From contig JAMPIT010000848.1 in assembly GCA_026261815.1 (NCBI GenBank), positions 3,720,001 through 3,784,000 of the forward strand: a stretch of DNA of 64,000 nucleotides, given 5' to 3'. Below, piece after piece: positions 22,247 through 33,900 of this stretch. The notes below the pieces were generated by a model. The model worked only from the letters and a program-made list of their open reading frames with translations, was not told the DNA's origin and did no database searches. Both the position numbers and the translations under genes were made by a program. The first letter of the stretch is position 1. The number at the start of each line of letters is the position of its first letter. The stretch is from Monarcha castaneiventris obscurior. Taxonomy: Eukaryota > Chordata > Aves > Passeriformes > Monarchidae.

Positions 22247-25200
22247 AAACAAAAGATAACAGTAAAAATGGTCATAAAAGGAAATTGGCTTTTGCCCTGT
22301 TTGGATTTGTTTAAGTGCTGGGTTTTGAAGAATCCACTTTATCAATAGCACTAATAGATCCTACTGACCTGATTCTTTTGGGTCCATTTCCAGGGCAGGG
22401 AAACAGTTGTGTCCAGCCATCCAAGTGAGACTGAAACAAGAAAAAAACCAGAACTGTGACAATTAAGACACTTAGCAACATTGCTATTTTACAGCAGACC
22501 CCAGAAATCCCTTAGGTGGGCTCCCTCTCCTTTCCACCCTCTTCTCCACTACAAAAAGCCCTGAACTGCTCTGGGTCACCCAGAGCTCTCTGGAGGCTGG
22601 CGGCTCCAGGAGAGGGGCTGGCTGGCTCTGGCCTCTCTGTTTGTTTTCTGGGAAGTCAGGCTTGGTCAAGTGGAATGAAGCTTGTGTTCATTTTAAGAAA
22701 GTTTATATTTGACTCTGGTAGGGCTGGGGAGGAGGTGAATGATAGGAAGAGGAGGGAAGGACCAGAGACCTTGTGGGGCTGCCCCCACAACACCACAAGC
22801 AGCCCCATGGCCAAGGCAGCAAGAAGATGAAGCAAAGCACCAAAATCAAACATTCCTGTTGTTGTTTTTTCTTTCTTCAAAGCTGAGAGATGACTCTGAA
22901 GCCATATCCAGCTCTCACTCCACAACTGACCTTGTAGCTCACGAAAAAATGTAAACTAAATCCCCTACTTTTAAAAATCATCTTCTAAATTGGAAAAAAC
23001 ACTTCCTAACATTGCAGCACAACCTGACTCATCCTGCAGTAACAATCTCTATTTGCTACCCACACCTTGTGGAACTCAGTGTCTCATCTGCCACTGCTGC
23101 CTGTAAGACAAAGCAAGGGGATGCTTTTTTCCTGGAGCTCTTGGAGCCATTCTGCTGGGACAAGGCACAGAGTGGAAGTGGAGAAAGGAGCTGAACTAGC
23201 CTGGACTTTCACACCAGTTTTGCACAGTTGTACGAAGCACTTCTAAAGTTTTTTAGGCTGTATCCTCAAAGCAGGATAACAGAAAGAGTTGATGCAAATC
23301 CGCAGCTTTGCATCTTTTGCAGGGCATCATTCCCTGCCCGGGAACTGTGGAGGGAGTGCCAGCAACCCTGCCTTGGCTGCTCGCAGAGGAAGCAGTAAAT
23401 GGAGATGCTCTGTGCAGACTCCGCATTCCCCATGCGGTGTAAACCAAAACCAGTTCCTGCAATTCTCTGCAATAATATAGAAGGTTTGCTGGCTGCTTCT
23501 CCCATCCGTCTCCTGTGGGTATAGACTCCTGGCCTCTGAGGAAACCGAGAATGACATCCTTCTAGATTTATAATCACAGGGATTTATAAAATACAGTGTT
23601 GTTGTTAGGTGCCTTGGAGTGAAAGGGGAAAATAAATAAATAAACTACATGGGCGTTGCCACTGGAAAAAAAAAAAAATCTGATCTCAATCAACCAACCA
23701 CATTTACTACTCTGCATCCATGGCCAGGCTCACTTCATAAACCACCCCTGTCAGCCCTTCATTCTTTCCAATACTTCTTAGGAGCATCCATCTTCTTCAA
23801 CACAACATCCCTGATTTCAAAAGCCGGACACAAATTAATTCCGGGAATCCTACGGCGGGGAGACATTAAAACCCATTTAGAGGTTTCTGTGGAAGCCTCT
23901 CTCCATGCCTATTTCAGGCAGCTCAGCCCCGGCGTGGCTCGCTGGAGCCAGCCTGGAGGAGCAGGAGGTCACAGGTCTGCAGTGGATTGCAGGATATTCC
24001 AGCCTGGGATGAGGCAGCCACCGAGGGAATGTCTCTGTAGAAGGCTGGGAGGAGGATGCTGGGCAGATCTCTGTTGTAGGAACTAAATGAAATATTTCTT
24101 TTATTTTCTTTTTAACTCCTTCATTCTAAGTCAAGGCATTAAATCTCATAGGGTTCTTTTCCAGAGACCAACTGCCTTCAAGATTTCCACTACAGCTCTC
24201 CATGGCTAGGAAGAAGAATCGTGGAATAAAAAGGAGGGGCAGTTGAGCCTCTGTGTTCAGAAGAAGTGTGCCTAAAACATCTTCTGGGGTCTGGAGAAAG
24301 AAAGAGGCTTCCTGTAGATTTGGTGGGTTAAATTACCCCTCTGGGTTAGGTGTTAAGAAGCAGCTCTCTTTCCACCATGTAAATATTTATTACTGTTAAG
24401 TGTCTCCCTGGTTCTCTTTTGGAGTGGCTGTGTTAAGATGTGCAAATGGCTGGGAGGACAAGGACAGGGACCTGTCCCCTGACTCACCTGGCCTGCAGTC
24501 AGGAGGGTCCACGGGTCACACATCAGCTGCACCACAGTCGCCGGGTTGCACTTTAGCAGCTGGCACAGAGTATTACAGCACATTTTCTTCTCTCTAGCTC
24601 ATAAAAATCATGCATTTTGTCAATAACCCCACCTATTTTTATATTAACTTTATGGGGACTTTTTTTTTTCCGGGTATTGTCAAACCTTGCTTCAGACAAT
24701 CCATGGGTAAAATAAACATTTCCTGAAGATACATTTCCTTCCTTTGTGCTTCAGAAGAGGAAGAACACCTTGTCCTAAGCGGATATGGTGAAAGGTTTGG
24801 GCTGTTTCAGGGAATTGACCATCATTTGGAGCTAAGCTCATGCCTTCATTTGTGACTTACCTGCTATTTTTAAGAGCAGAGAAGAGCACTCAGTGTCATG
24901 TCCACCTTTTAGGACTGGTGTGGTCAATACTCCACAATTGCCTCCAAACTCCCTGGATCCACACACACATCTGCAGTGGATGTTGCTGAACACCCCCCAT
25001 CTTCAGCAAGGACCAACCCAAAACCTCAGCGCTGCTGATTCCCCCAGCACTGGGCTGTGTTTGAACCAGCCACTGATGCTATGATTATATTGGTTTATGT
25101 CCCTGCAGGAGCTACAAGCTGAAGCCAAAGTGTCAATTGGTACTCAGGGAAAAGAGCTGGTGATAAAAAGGATGAGTTGCTGTGTTACAGTCCACGTCCT

Positions 25201-25437
25201 CCTCACACCAACAGCCAGGATTTGGGATGAAGGTGGCAAAACTCCCCAGATATTCAGGTGTTGTGATAAACAAGAAACAAAGCCTATTCCAGCCATCTGG
25301 GGGAGCCAGCCCAACCACAAAGACACAGAGAAAAACCTGAAAAAGGACATGAAAACTTATATTCAGAGGGGACTAGTTCCGACCAGCATTTCTCTCCCCA
25401 ACTATTCATATGATATTGTAGTGTATATGATATTTGT
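22247..25437. other. Non-coding unique DNA, no gene seen
   Basis: This holds poly-A at about 23,666-23,678, poly-T at about 24,660-24,670, and a moderately GC-rich patch at 23,880-24,070. A plus-strand frame (23,649-24,086, 145 codons) runs through the A-tract and is not recognised. The sequence from about 25,080 to the CR1 contains an open plus-strand frame that is discussed as a finding. Confidence 0.5.
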
Positions 25438-25712
25438 AGTGACAGGACAGAACGGAATAATTTTTAAACTAAAAGAGAGTAGGTTTAGATTAGATATTTT
25501 GAAGAAATTCTTCCCTGTGAGGGTGGGGAGGCCCTGGCACAGGGTGCCCAGAGAAGCTGTGGCTGCCCCTGGATCCCTGGCAGTGTCCAAGGCCAGGTTG
25601 GACAGGGCTTGGAGCAACCTGGGACAGTGGGAGGTGTCCCTGCCCCAGGGGGGTGGAATGGGATGATTTTTAAGGTCCCTTCCAGCCCAAACTTTTCTGT
25701 GGTTCTGTGATA
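25438..25712 (+). mobile_element. CR1 LINE 3' fragment (sense on +), relatively young
   Basis: It starts 'agtgacaggacagaac' and runs through 'taaaagagagtaggtttag', 'cacagggtgcccagagaagc', 'cctggcagtgtccaaggcca' and 'ggtcccttccagcccaaac' to the tail 'ctgtggttctgtgata'. It is nearly colinear with the 15.2 kb copy and in the same orientation, so the two give about 250 bp of direct repeat 10 kb apart. It is 5'-truncated and non-coding. Confidence 0.95.
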
Positions 25713-28700
25713 TTTCTGCATTGTGGGAGTCAGCAAAGTGAGATTGCAAAGCCAGTGCAATGCACTGATATTTTCAGTCCAGACAACGATAGAACAGACT
25801 TTTTTTTACGTATTATTTAGAACCCCTGGAGGCCTAGGATTCAGACAGCTCATTTTAGTAGATTTTAGAGCTCCATTAATGTTTTCCTTTGTGTTAGTCA
25901 AAAGACAAGCCTTGTTCTTGCCTATTATAGGGACGTATATCTTGCCTTTGGCAAGCCCACTTTAGCTGGTCACACCTCAGTTTCCAAACGACACCCGGAG
26001 AACAAAGGGAGCTATCTGCCTCCTTACACACCTGGGGCCAAATGCTTTTTGACCATAACAGACAGGAACTGCTATTAGAAATCTGCCTTACAGACCATGT
26101 CTATAAATGCTTGAGAAGACAGGCTCAAAAGCAACATCTCAGGGAACAGAAACTAAACGCAAAGGAACAGAAACTAAATTCCTTGAAAGATCTATAAGGA
26201 AAAAAACACAACAGACACATTAATTATTTAGCAAAACTCAGATGTCCATTAATGGCCACTCAGACGGTGTTTTGGCAGGATATCCTATTTACTGCACCGC
26301 TCTTGTGTGCCTGTAGCTGCCCACTTTGCTTTGGTGTGTTTGTGAGTCATTTCTGCTCCTGTCAACGGGGTGAGGCTCTGCAGCTCCCCGGCTCGTTATG
26401 GGCACTCCCTACTGCCATACCAGCTCCAAAAGCCAGCACCCAAAAAGCCTTCCAAGGACCACTGAACAACAAAATGAAGTCATCAGCGCTGGGGAGAAAG
26501 GAACTGCGGCAGATTTTTTTTTTTTCCACCTGTGTATCAGTGAAGGCTCATTGTACTAAAATGTGGGATCTGATCCTTGTCTCTGCCACCCAGCAAAGCT
26601 TTGTACGGTGACAGAGATCAGGATCCGACCAAGCAACACAGAAAGCTTGGAGAAGTCATATTCCGTGCTCTTGGGTGCCGCCTGCAGGCTTTGGAACTTC
26701 AGGTTTCAAACCCACATTGAATGTAGGCACTTGCAGAATAAAAAGGGGACTTATTACATAAAAATTCTAGAGAAATCAAGGCTTGAAAAGATGAGCTTTT
26801 TTTGAATCAGTTTTGAGTAAGCAGAAGATGAGGTGGACATTTTTTTCTCACAATGAGCCTTCACGATGATTTAAACACCCAAAGTAAAATTTAATTAACA
26901 AGCCAGAGGGCCGTAAACTCAAGGGGATCAGCCTGGGAGGAAACACATCCAGGAATATCCCCAGATGTTGCTCTCTCTAACACAACATTCTGCTTTGACG
27001 GGGCCTCACAGACTGTCAGCCACAGAAGTGCCTTTGAGGATACTCATTCCAGCCCCAAAAGGTAGACCACATACAGAGACTTACAGAGCTGCTGCTATTT
27101 TCAAGCTCTTTTTTCCCTTTCTTTTTTTCCCATTCATGTTTGTAATGCTTCATGCTCCTGGACTACAGAAGTCCAGAGGCTCTGGCCTCAGTGTCCACAG
27201 AGAACCTCACCAAAGCTGAGATAACAGAGCCACCAGGTCACACGGACTGGAGCTACCTGCCCATGGCCAAGGGCTCTCCTGGAGGTCTGGCACCATTAGT
27301 GCCTTCCTTCACCCCTTTGTTCTCTGGCTTTTTCACGAGACCTCGGAACAGTTTCCCAAAAGGCTCAGCATTTGTTCTGGCAGCTGTCCATATTTTGCTT
27401 CCTCGCAGTCCTCTGGGTCTGAGGCTGCTGCTGCCTCCCCTCCTGCTCCCGGTCCCACCACTTCCTCCCCACGTCCCGTGCCTGAGGTAGGACTCAGCTC
27501 ATAATGACCCAGTTAAGCAAACACAGGTTATTTGTTTACGGAGCACATTGCACTCTCAGAGTCCAAAACAGCTCAGAGGGGATGTGGGGGCCCCTCCTTG
27601 GGTAAGTAAAAGTTGTTTCTGGTGCTCAGCTCACTTGGGCTGTGCTGGGGATGTGGGATTTGCCCTGGGATTGTGTGTGCAGGGGCTCTAGGGGGATGGC
27701 AGCACCCCCTGCTCCCCAGGAGTGCCACAGGGGATCCATCGGGGGCACAGGAGGGTGTGGGATGGGTGACCAAGTCCCTTGTATGGCCCTTTGCCTCTTC
27801 TGAAACAGGTGATGTGCGGAAGGTAAAACAGAAGGGGAAGGAGTCAAAAAATTTCAACAGCAGAAAAATTGATTTACCTTTTCTGATGATCTCAGACCCA
27901 GCCAGTGTTGGATCCTGGATGTTTTGACCTGTGACACTGATGGCCATTAAAATGTAGCTTTCAAATTCCTATTTTCTTATTAAAAAAGAAGGTTGCTCTA
28001 CCCACCTTCCCCTATCAATATACACCCATTTCTATAAAGAAGAGTAGGTTTTTTCAAAATAGATCCATAAGGGTTTTCATGTTTTTGCCAGATTGATTCA
28101 AACTGCAAATACTGATTTGGTTTTAAAATTTATAGAACCATAATAAATTTGAAAAGTTACTAGTTTACTGGTTGAACTTTTCTTCAAACTTTATAACTGG
28201 GGGTTATATGTCTTGTATAAATATAAAAGAAGAATGAAAAGAATAAAAAGAATAAAAAGAGGGAATAGGAAAAATCAACAAGAAATACAGAAATGGTAAG
28301 TCTGTAAAAAGACTATATTAATTTTAAATCTTTTTTTTTCCCCAGAAAAATGAAACCTTTTACTACTCTAAGAATTTTTCATGGAAATTGCTGCATTGTC
28401 CACCCGACTATACTCAACTTAAACAAATTGTACTTCAAGAATACATTTTAACCATCACTCATAAAACACAGTCTTTTCTCCTTTTCAGTGCTTCCTCTCA
28501 TATGTCAAATCTCCGCCAGAAGTTCAAGGCCCTTCTCACTGAAGAAGAAAAAAAGGAATGAGACAGAAGCGAGAGCGAGCGAGATTGAAAAAGGAGGAGA
28601 CAGGAACAGCCCTGACACAGCAGAATTGGGAGCGGCTCAGTGTCCTGGTGAAAATCTCCAGAGGGAGCCATGGAAATCCATCAGTGTCCCGAGCTGCTGG

Positions 28701-30522
28701 CCAGTGGGGGTTTGTGGGGCACAGGAACAGCAGCTGGGCACGGAGCCAGCTGGCAGCACAGCTCACAGGGATGCTGGGCCCAGCGCTGGGAACGGGCAGG
28801 AAACAAAACCAGCAGCAGGCACCGCACGGGTGCAGCCCCGAGAGGTCCAGCTGCACTTATGGATTGGCACTGGGCTGGGCAGGGGAAAAGGGGGAAGAGA
28901 TGTCCAGCTGGAAATTGCCAATTAGATGGTAGATTTTAACAGGGGGCTGAGTGATATGCTGTTTCTGGTTTAGGCTGAAACTTTTCTCTTGCTGCCTCTT
29001 CCTCTAGAAAGAAAAATACCAGCCAAAGCCTCTAAAACATGGCCATTCTTCCTATTAGGAGGATTTTCTTCTGAAGGAGGAAGACGTAGATCTAGAAGGG
29101 TTTGAGGAAAGCATTAGGATTTCTTTTCTTCTCTTATAGAAATCCAGAAACTTGAGTGTTAACATCCATGTGAGAATGTGTGGGAGCAAAGAACATGGAT
29201 TAGAGGTCTTTATTTAAGGAGAATTTTTTCATCCAGAGGATCCCAGTGAACTCTCCACCACCACTAACACTAATTTTACTGGAGATCTACGAGCCCACAG
29301 TGAGTAAAGAATAGGCAAGACACCAAAAATCAAGGTCCAAGGAACCAAACAGTGTCAAGAACTCCAGTGGAGGGGATCTCTGTGGGTAAGTGCAGTCTAC
29401 CTGTGCTGGCTCCAGCAGCATTCCCACCAGTGCCAAGCCCTGTAGCTGCATCAGCACAGCCCACACCTGTTCTTTACTGTCAAAAATCTCCTTTTTACCT
29501 CAGCTTGTTATGGATCTGGTCAAGCCTGGTCTTCTGTTACTTTTGAAATCAGCAGGAAAAATCTAGTGTGGGAGAGGATCAAACCTATTTCCCTGTCTCC
29601 AGCTTCTACTAAATGCCTGACTGTCCTCGTGCAATGCAACCCGAAGGCCTCCACTCTGACCAGTCCTATTCCTTCAGCCACTTGGCTTTTTCTCTGGTGT
29701 TTGTATCCTGGAGTCCCAGCAGCAGCAAAAACAGCTGCCAACATCCTGGGAATATCTGCCTTGGAATCTCAACTACTGTGTGAAGCTGCTGCTCTCCAGT
29801 TTGAGATTTGTGTTTGCAAAGGAAATCTGTCCAACAACAACATCGAGAGCGGAAAAAAGGAGGAAAAAGGGCTTTATATAACAGAATTAACAGAGCTGTT
29901 GCAATAGTAACGTGAAGTTAACAGGCAACTTTTCCTCCTCCTTCTCTGCTCCCACCCCAATCTCCTCCTCTAACAGCAGTTTCATTTGTTTTTGTTTCCA
30001 AGCTTCTTTTACTGGCCACTCACACAGCCCCGCTCCCTTTGTCTAATTTGGATCTCGAACTTCCATGCAACAGACTCTTGCTGTAACTGTAAATCTTTTT
30101 ATGGCCCTTCTGCCTCTGAACTGTAAAAGCAATGCCACTGTAAGCTGCCTAAATGGGTCGTAAATCCACTTAGTGCACTGAATGAGGTAAAAAAAAAGGT
30201 TTTAAGAGAAAGAAGGAAAAAAAAAAGGCAAACTAAGGTGGCTGGAGGGACACAGGGGAAAAAAACCCAAGAATGTACTTGCTAAATGGAACCAAAATAA
30301 CAGGAGTCAAAGGGAAAATATGAACACTGAGGTGGGGGGAAGGATGAAATAATGCATCTTGGTGGTAAAAACAAACGGCTTCTGCAGGGCTGCGCAGTTC
30401 ATTAACACCCAGCGATTTACAGGACGACAGTGGTTGCCCTCTCCACTCCTGCTGGCCCCGCTGGGACCTGGGAGCACCAGGAGAGTCTGTGAGCCTGCTA
30501 GCAGCTAATAGACTCTTTTTCC
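25713..30522. other. Non-coding unique DNA with two GC-richer patches
   Basis: GC-richer stretches at about 27,180-27,790 and 28,560-28,910 carry overlapping open frames on both strands, the longest 145 codons. This is the pattern expected when stop codons are depleted by composition. An A-rich imperfect repeat of GAATAAAAA units lies at about 28,225-28,262. The segment 29,930-30,190 is repeat-free, contains CCTTTGT and TTTTATGG motifs, and could be regulatory. No exon was recognised. Confidence 0.5.
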
Positions 30523-30685
30523 ACTGGGTGGTCCAGGGACTGGTATCTGGGTCTAATTCCAGCTCTTTTGCACTGCCTGACTTCCAGGTTTAGTCGTGGC
30601 TCTGTGTCTCAGTTTATTCCATCCTGTAAATGGGAGATAAAGATATTCCCCTTGTTTGCAAACTGTTTTGAGAGCTGCTTAAATG
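30523..30685 (+). mobile_element. MIR-type SINE (ancient, sense on +)
   Basis: The sequence follows the MIR consensus order at low identity. A degenerate tRNA-like head comes first ('gtggtccagggactgg', then 'gggtctaattccag', corresponding to Pol III A and B boxes). The core follows: 'cagtttattccatcctgtaa' and 'atgggagataaagatattcc' (compare 'cagtttcctcatctgtaaaatggg'). MIR is an old CORE-SINE shared by amniotes and long inactive. The divergence here fits that age. Ends are approximate. Confidence 0.75.
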
Positions 30686-30804
30686 CCACCAAGGAAGGGA
30701 CAGAACCAATTCCTGTGGCAGTCAATAGCAACAGCTTAATTTGTTTCTGTAGAAGCAGAGCTAGCCCAAAATGGGCCACATTTGTCTACGTAATTTATTG
30801 CATT

Positions 30805-30905
30805 TATCACCATGGTATCTGAGCTCTAAGAGTATTATCCAAATTCCACTGAATTCACCGAGTGTCTTTCCACTGCTTTCAATAAGTTTTGGATTTGACC
30901 CCAAA
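30805..30905. repeat. Possible ancient amniote repeat fragment
   Basis: The phrases 'caccatggtatctgagctc' and 'ctttcaataagttttggat' followed by 'ttgacccc' resemble old interspersed repeats seen across birds, turtles and crocodiles ('...ttgacttcaatgggagttttggatcaggccc...'). It lies just beyond the MIR. Divergence is high and the family cannot be named. Confidence 0.3.
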
Positions 30906-33900
30906 GTCACAAAAAACCCCCAAACCTGAGGAATATGTCAAAAGAATGTAAGTGGGTGTGAGTTGAAATTGAGGAGTTTGGAGACGGGAATATGCAGAAC
31001 AGTAGCTATTTAAAGACCAAGTTCGCTACTGAGTGTTCCCTTTTAATAGGGTTATATAAATACATTCCCGTCTCAATACATGTGGAAAAACAGGCAGTGA
31101 GGTGAGACTCTATTGCTTTATTTCTTATGGGAAATATTGTGCATAGCTGAACCACCTCTTCCCCTTTCCTCACCCGCCACCCACAGTCCCTGGAAGCCTT
31201 CAGCAGCTGTGCACGGTGTGAAGAGGCACATCCGGCAGCACTGAGAGAGTTAAAAAGTTCACAGCTCTGCCCTTAAAATAAAGCCCCTGTTTTCACTGCA
31301 TTCTCACTTTGCCTTACAGACTTGATCTGAATTTTGGCACTCAACATCTCAGAATGGGAGGGGGAGACTGGTTATGCCTTTTACTATTATTATTATTATT
31401 ATTTTATTGGTCTGCTTCTTTGCAAGGAAAGAGGAGGGGAAAAATGTTCTTGCTTGGCTTTCTGTGAAGACCAAATGAATTTCAGTACATCTCCCCCCTA
31501 GAAAGTCACTGCCCAGGTGGGCACCAGTGGGCATTTCAATTCCCATTCTCAGGACAAAAATCCAGCAATAAAAGAGAACTGAGAGGTGAAGCCTCTCTTT
31601 TTCCCAGTACCATGTGTGTGGTGTGCTGGCCAAGAGCTCAGGTCAGGAGAGGCTGATACTATAACTTAAAAGAATACTATAAAATGATGGAAATCTTTGA
31701 CTATGAAAGGTGGGGACTGCACCTGGACAGTAATTACATTTCAAAGAAAATCCATCTGCTGTTCTATTGCTTATTTTCTCCATGCACTTTGTGTGGAAGA
31801 ACAATACACGGGCTGGAATATTTCATATCGAGAAACTTCCAAAAAGCTGTTTGCTTTTGGTCAGGCCAATCAGCTACACAGATTTTTGCAATATTATGTC
31901 AATTAAGGGTAACAATTGGAATATACTCTATTTTAAAAACCTTCCTAAAAACACTGGCACAGCTCCTTGGAGCAGGCAAACTCCATCAAACTCTGTGGTG
32001 CTCATATACAGAAAAGTAGTGAAGTCTTCACTGTCTGGAAAGTTTCATAACTACAGCTGAAGTCAAGGGAATGTAATTTTTGCCATCACCAGAGAGGAAT
32101 CTGCTGCACTGAGGAGCGAACGCTGCACGGAGGGGTTGGGCAGTGGGACACAGATGTCACAGGGTGCAGCACAGGACAGTTTGGGGGGAATCCTTTGGCC
32201 AGGTGAGAAGCAGCTCCAAGAAAAGACTGTTCATGTTTTAATGACACCAAGCTAGAGCTGGGTCGGCCTGTCTGCTTGCAAACAACCACACCTATACATT
32301 ACAAAGAGCACATTTTAAAAGAAAATCTATATAAAGTCTATCAGTCTTTAAAGACCCTGAGAATGCAGCAACAGTCTTAAAATAAAATCACATACAGGGA
32401 GAGCAACCTGATAACAAGACAACCTCTCCTTCACTGCCAGCTCAAGTGATTTTGTTAATTCCTGTGAATACATCACAGGTCTCAAGATGACTGATGCTTT
32501 CATTACCACCTTGGCCTCAGCCATTAGATGATTGTTATGAACCTCAACCTTCATTTTCAAAGTTCTAGCTGTCACCATTCAAATAAATGATGAAAACAAA
32601 ACTTAGAGGGAAAAATGTAAGGTAAACCCTACAGAAAAGCAGAAGACAATTTAAAAATATTATTATATTAATTATTTCTTACCTCTCTTGAAATTTTAAT
32701 GATGATGTTTGATGGCTAGAATAGAGGTTATTGGCTAGCTGACAACAGCAATGTTACTGTAAATGAAACTCATGCAACAAAATTTGGCTATAACCCACAC
32801 TTGCTTTAAATTTGTGCAACCTCTAGTACAGAACTAGGAAACAGTCACAGATTTAATTTACTTTTCACTTCTGATGCTCTCTGCATATTGTGGGGGATAT
32901 GGTTTTGGCAAGGAGTTTGCATTTATTAGCACGTATAAATATACCAAGAATGTTTGGTCTTGCTGTTAAAGCTCAGATCTAGAAGACAGGAATATGTCAG
33001 AAGCTGAGTGTCATTTTTAAAAGCAACCTTCAAACCCATGTATTTCTCTTGAAATACTTCACAAGTAAACCAACTGCACCCAAAAGAGTTCAGAAGGCAG
33101 AAATCAGACATAATCTGAAATATTCTTTTTAAAAACTATTTCCTTATTTCTAAGATTTGGGAGGCTGATTCATGATTTCTACATATTTGGAATTTAGAAT
33201 GCTGTTAACTGCTTGCCATTGTTTCACATAACAACACCCGGGTGCAAGGACAGATTTCTGTCTCCCTAACTAAATAGGGGTGAGAAGATTTATTGAAATA
33301 ATGTGCAGAGCCATACTTCAGCAGCCCAGGTTCAATAGCAGATGCTGGCACTGGGTGTCCCTGCCCATTCCTGTGTTGATATCCCTGTGGGCATTGCAAG
33401 GCCGAGCATCCCAGGGCACTGCAAGATGTTTTGGAAGATTCAGGGGAGAGATTTTGCTGTGAACCATCCTGTGTGACCCCGGCACAGATAAGCCCAGGTC
33501 CCTTGGAGAAGGGACACTGGGGAGAACAACATGGCAAGAGATACTAAAAATATTCTTATTGCTGAAGTTTTCAAAAAGCTGTTTAGAAGTGTTACAGTTC
33601 AGAGAAGCCCTCTTATTCTTCCTTAAGCAGGTTAAAAAACAAAAGAGATTTGGATGAAGATTTGTGCCTAGTTCTGAACTGCCTCTTTATTTCTGCTTGC
33701 TTTGTTTTACTCCTTTTGCCAATGTTTAGGATGAGAAAAATTTATTTTGGGGTCTGCCTCAAATTTCTTGTTCATGTCAGTTTATTTTCGATCAGATTCC
33801 TAAATTCATTTACATCCACACACAACCTACCCACACCATGAAAGGGAAGAAGCTTCCTCTCAGCCTGAGGAGAACCTGCTGCCGACAGACTCCTTCTCCT

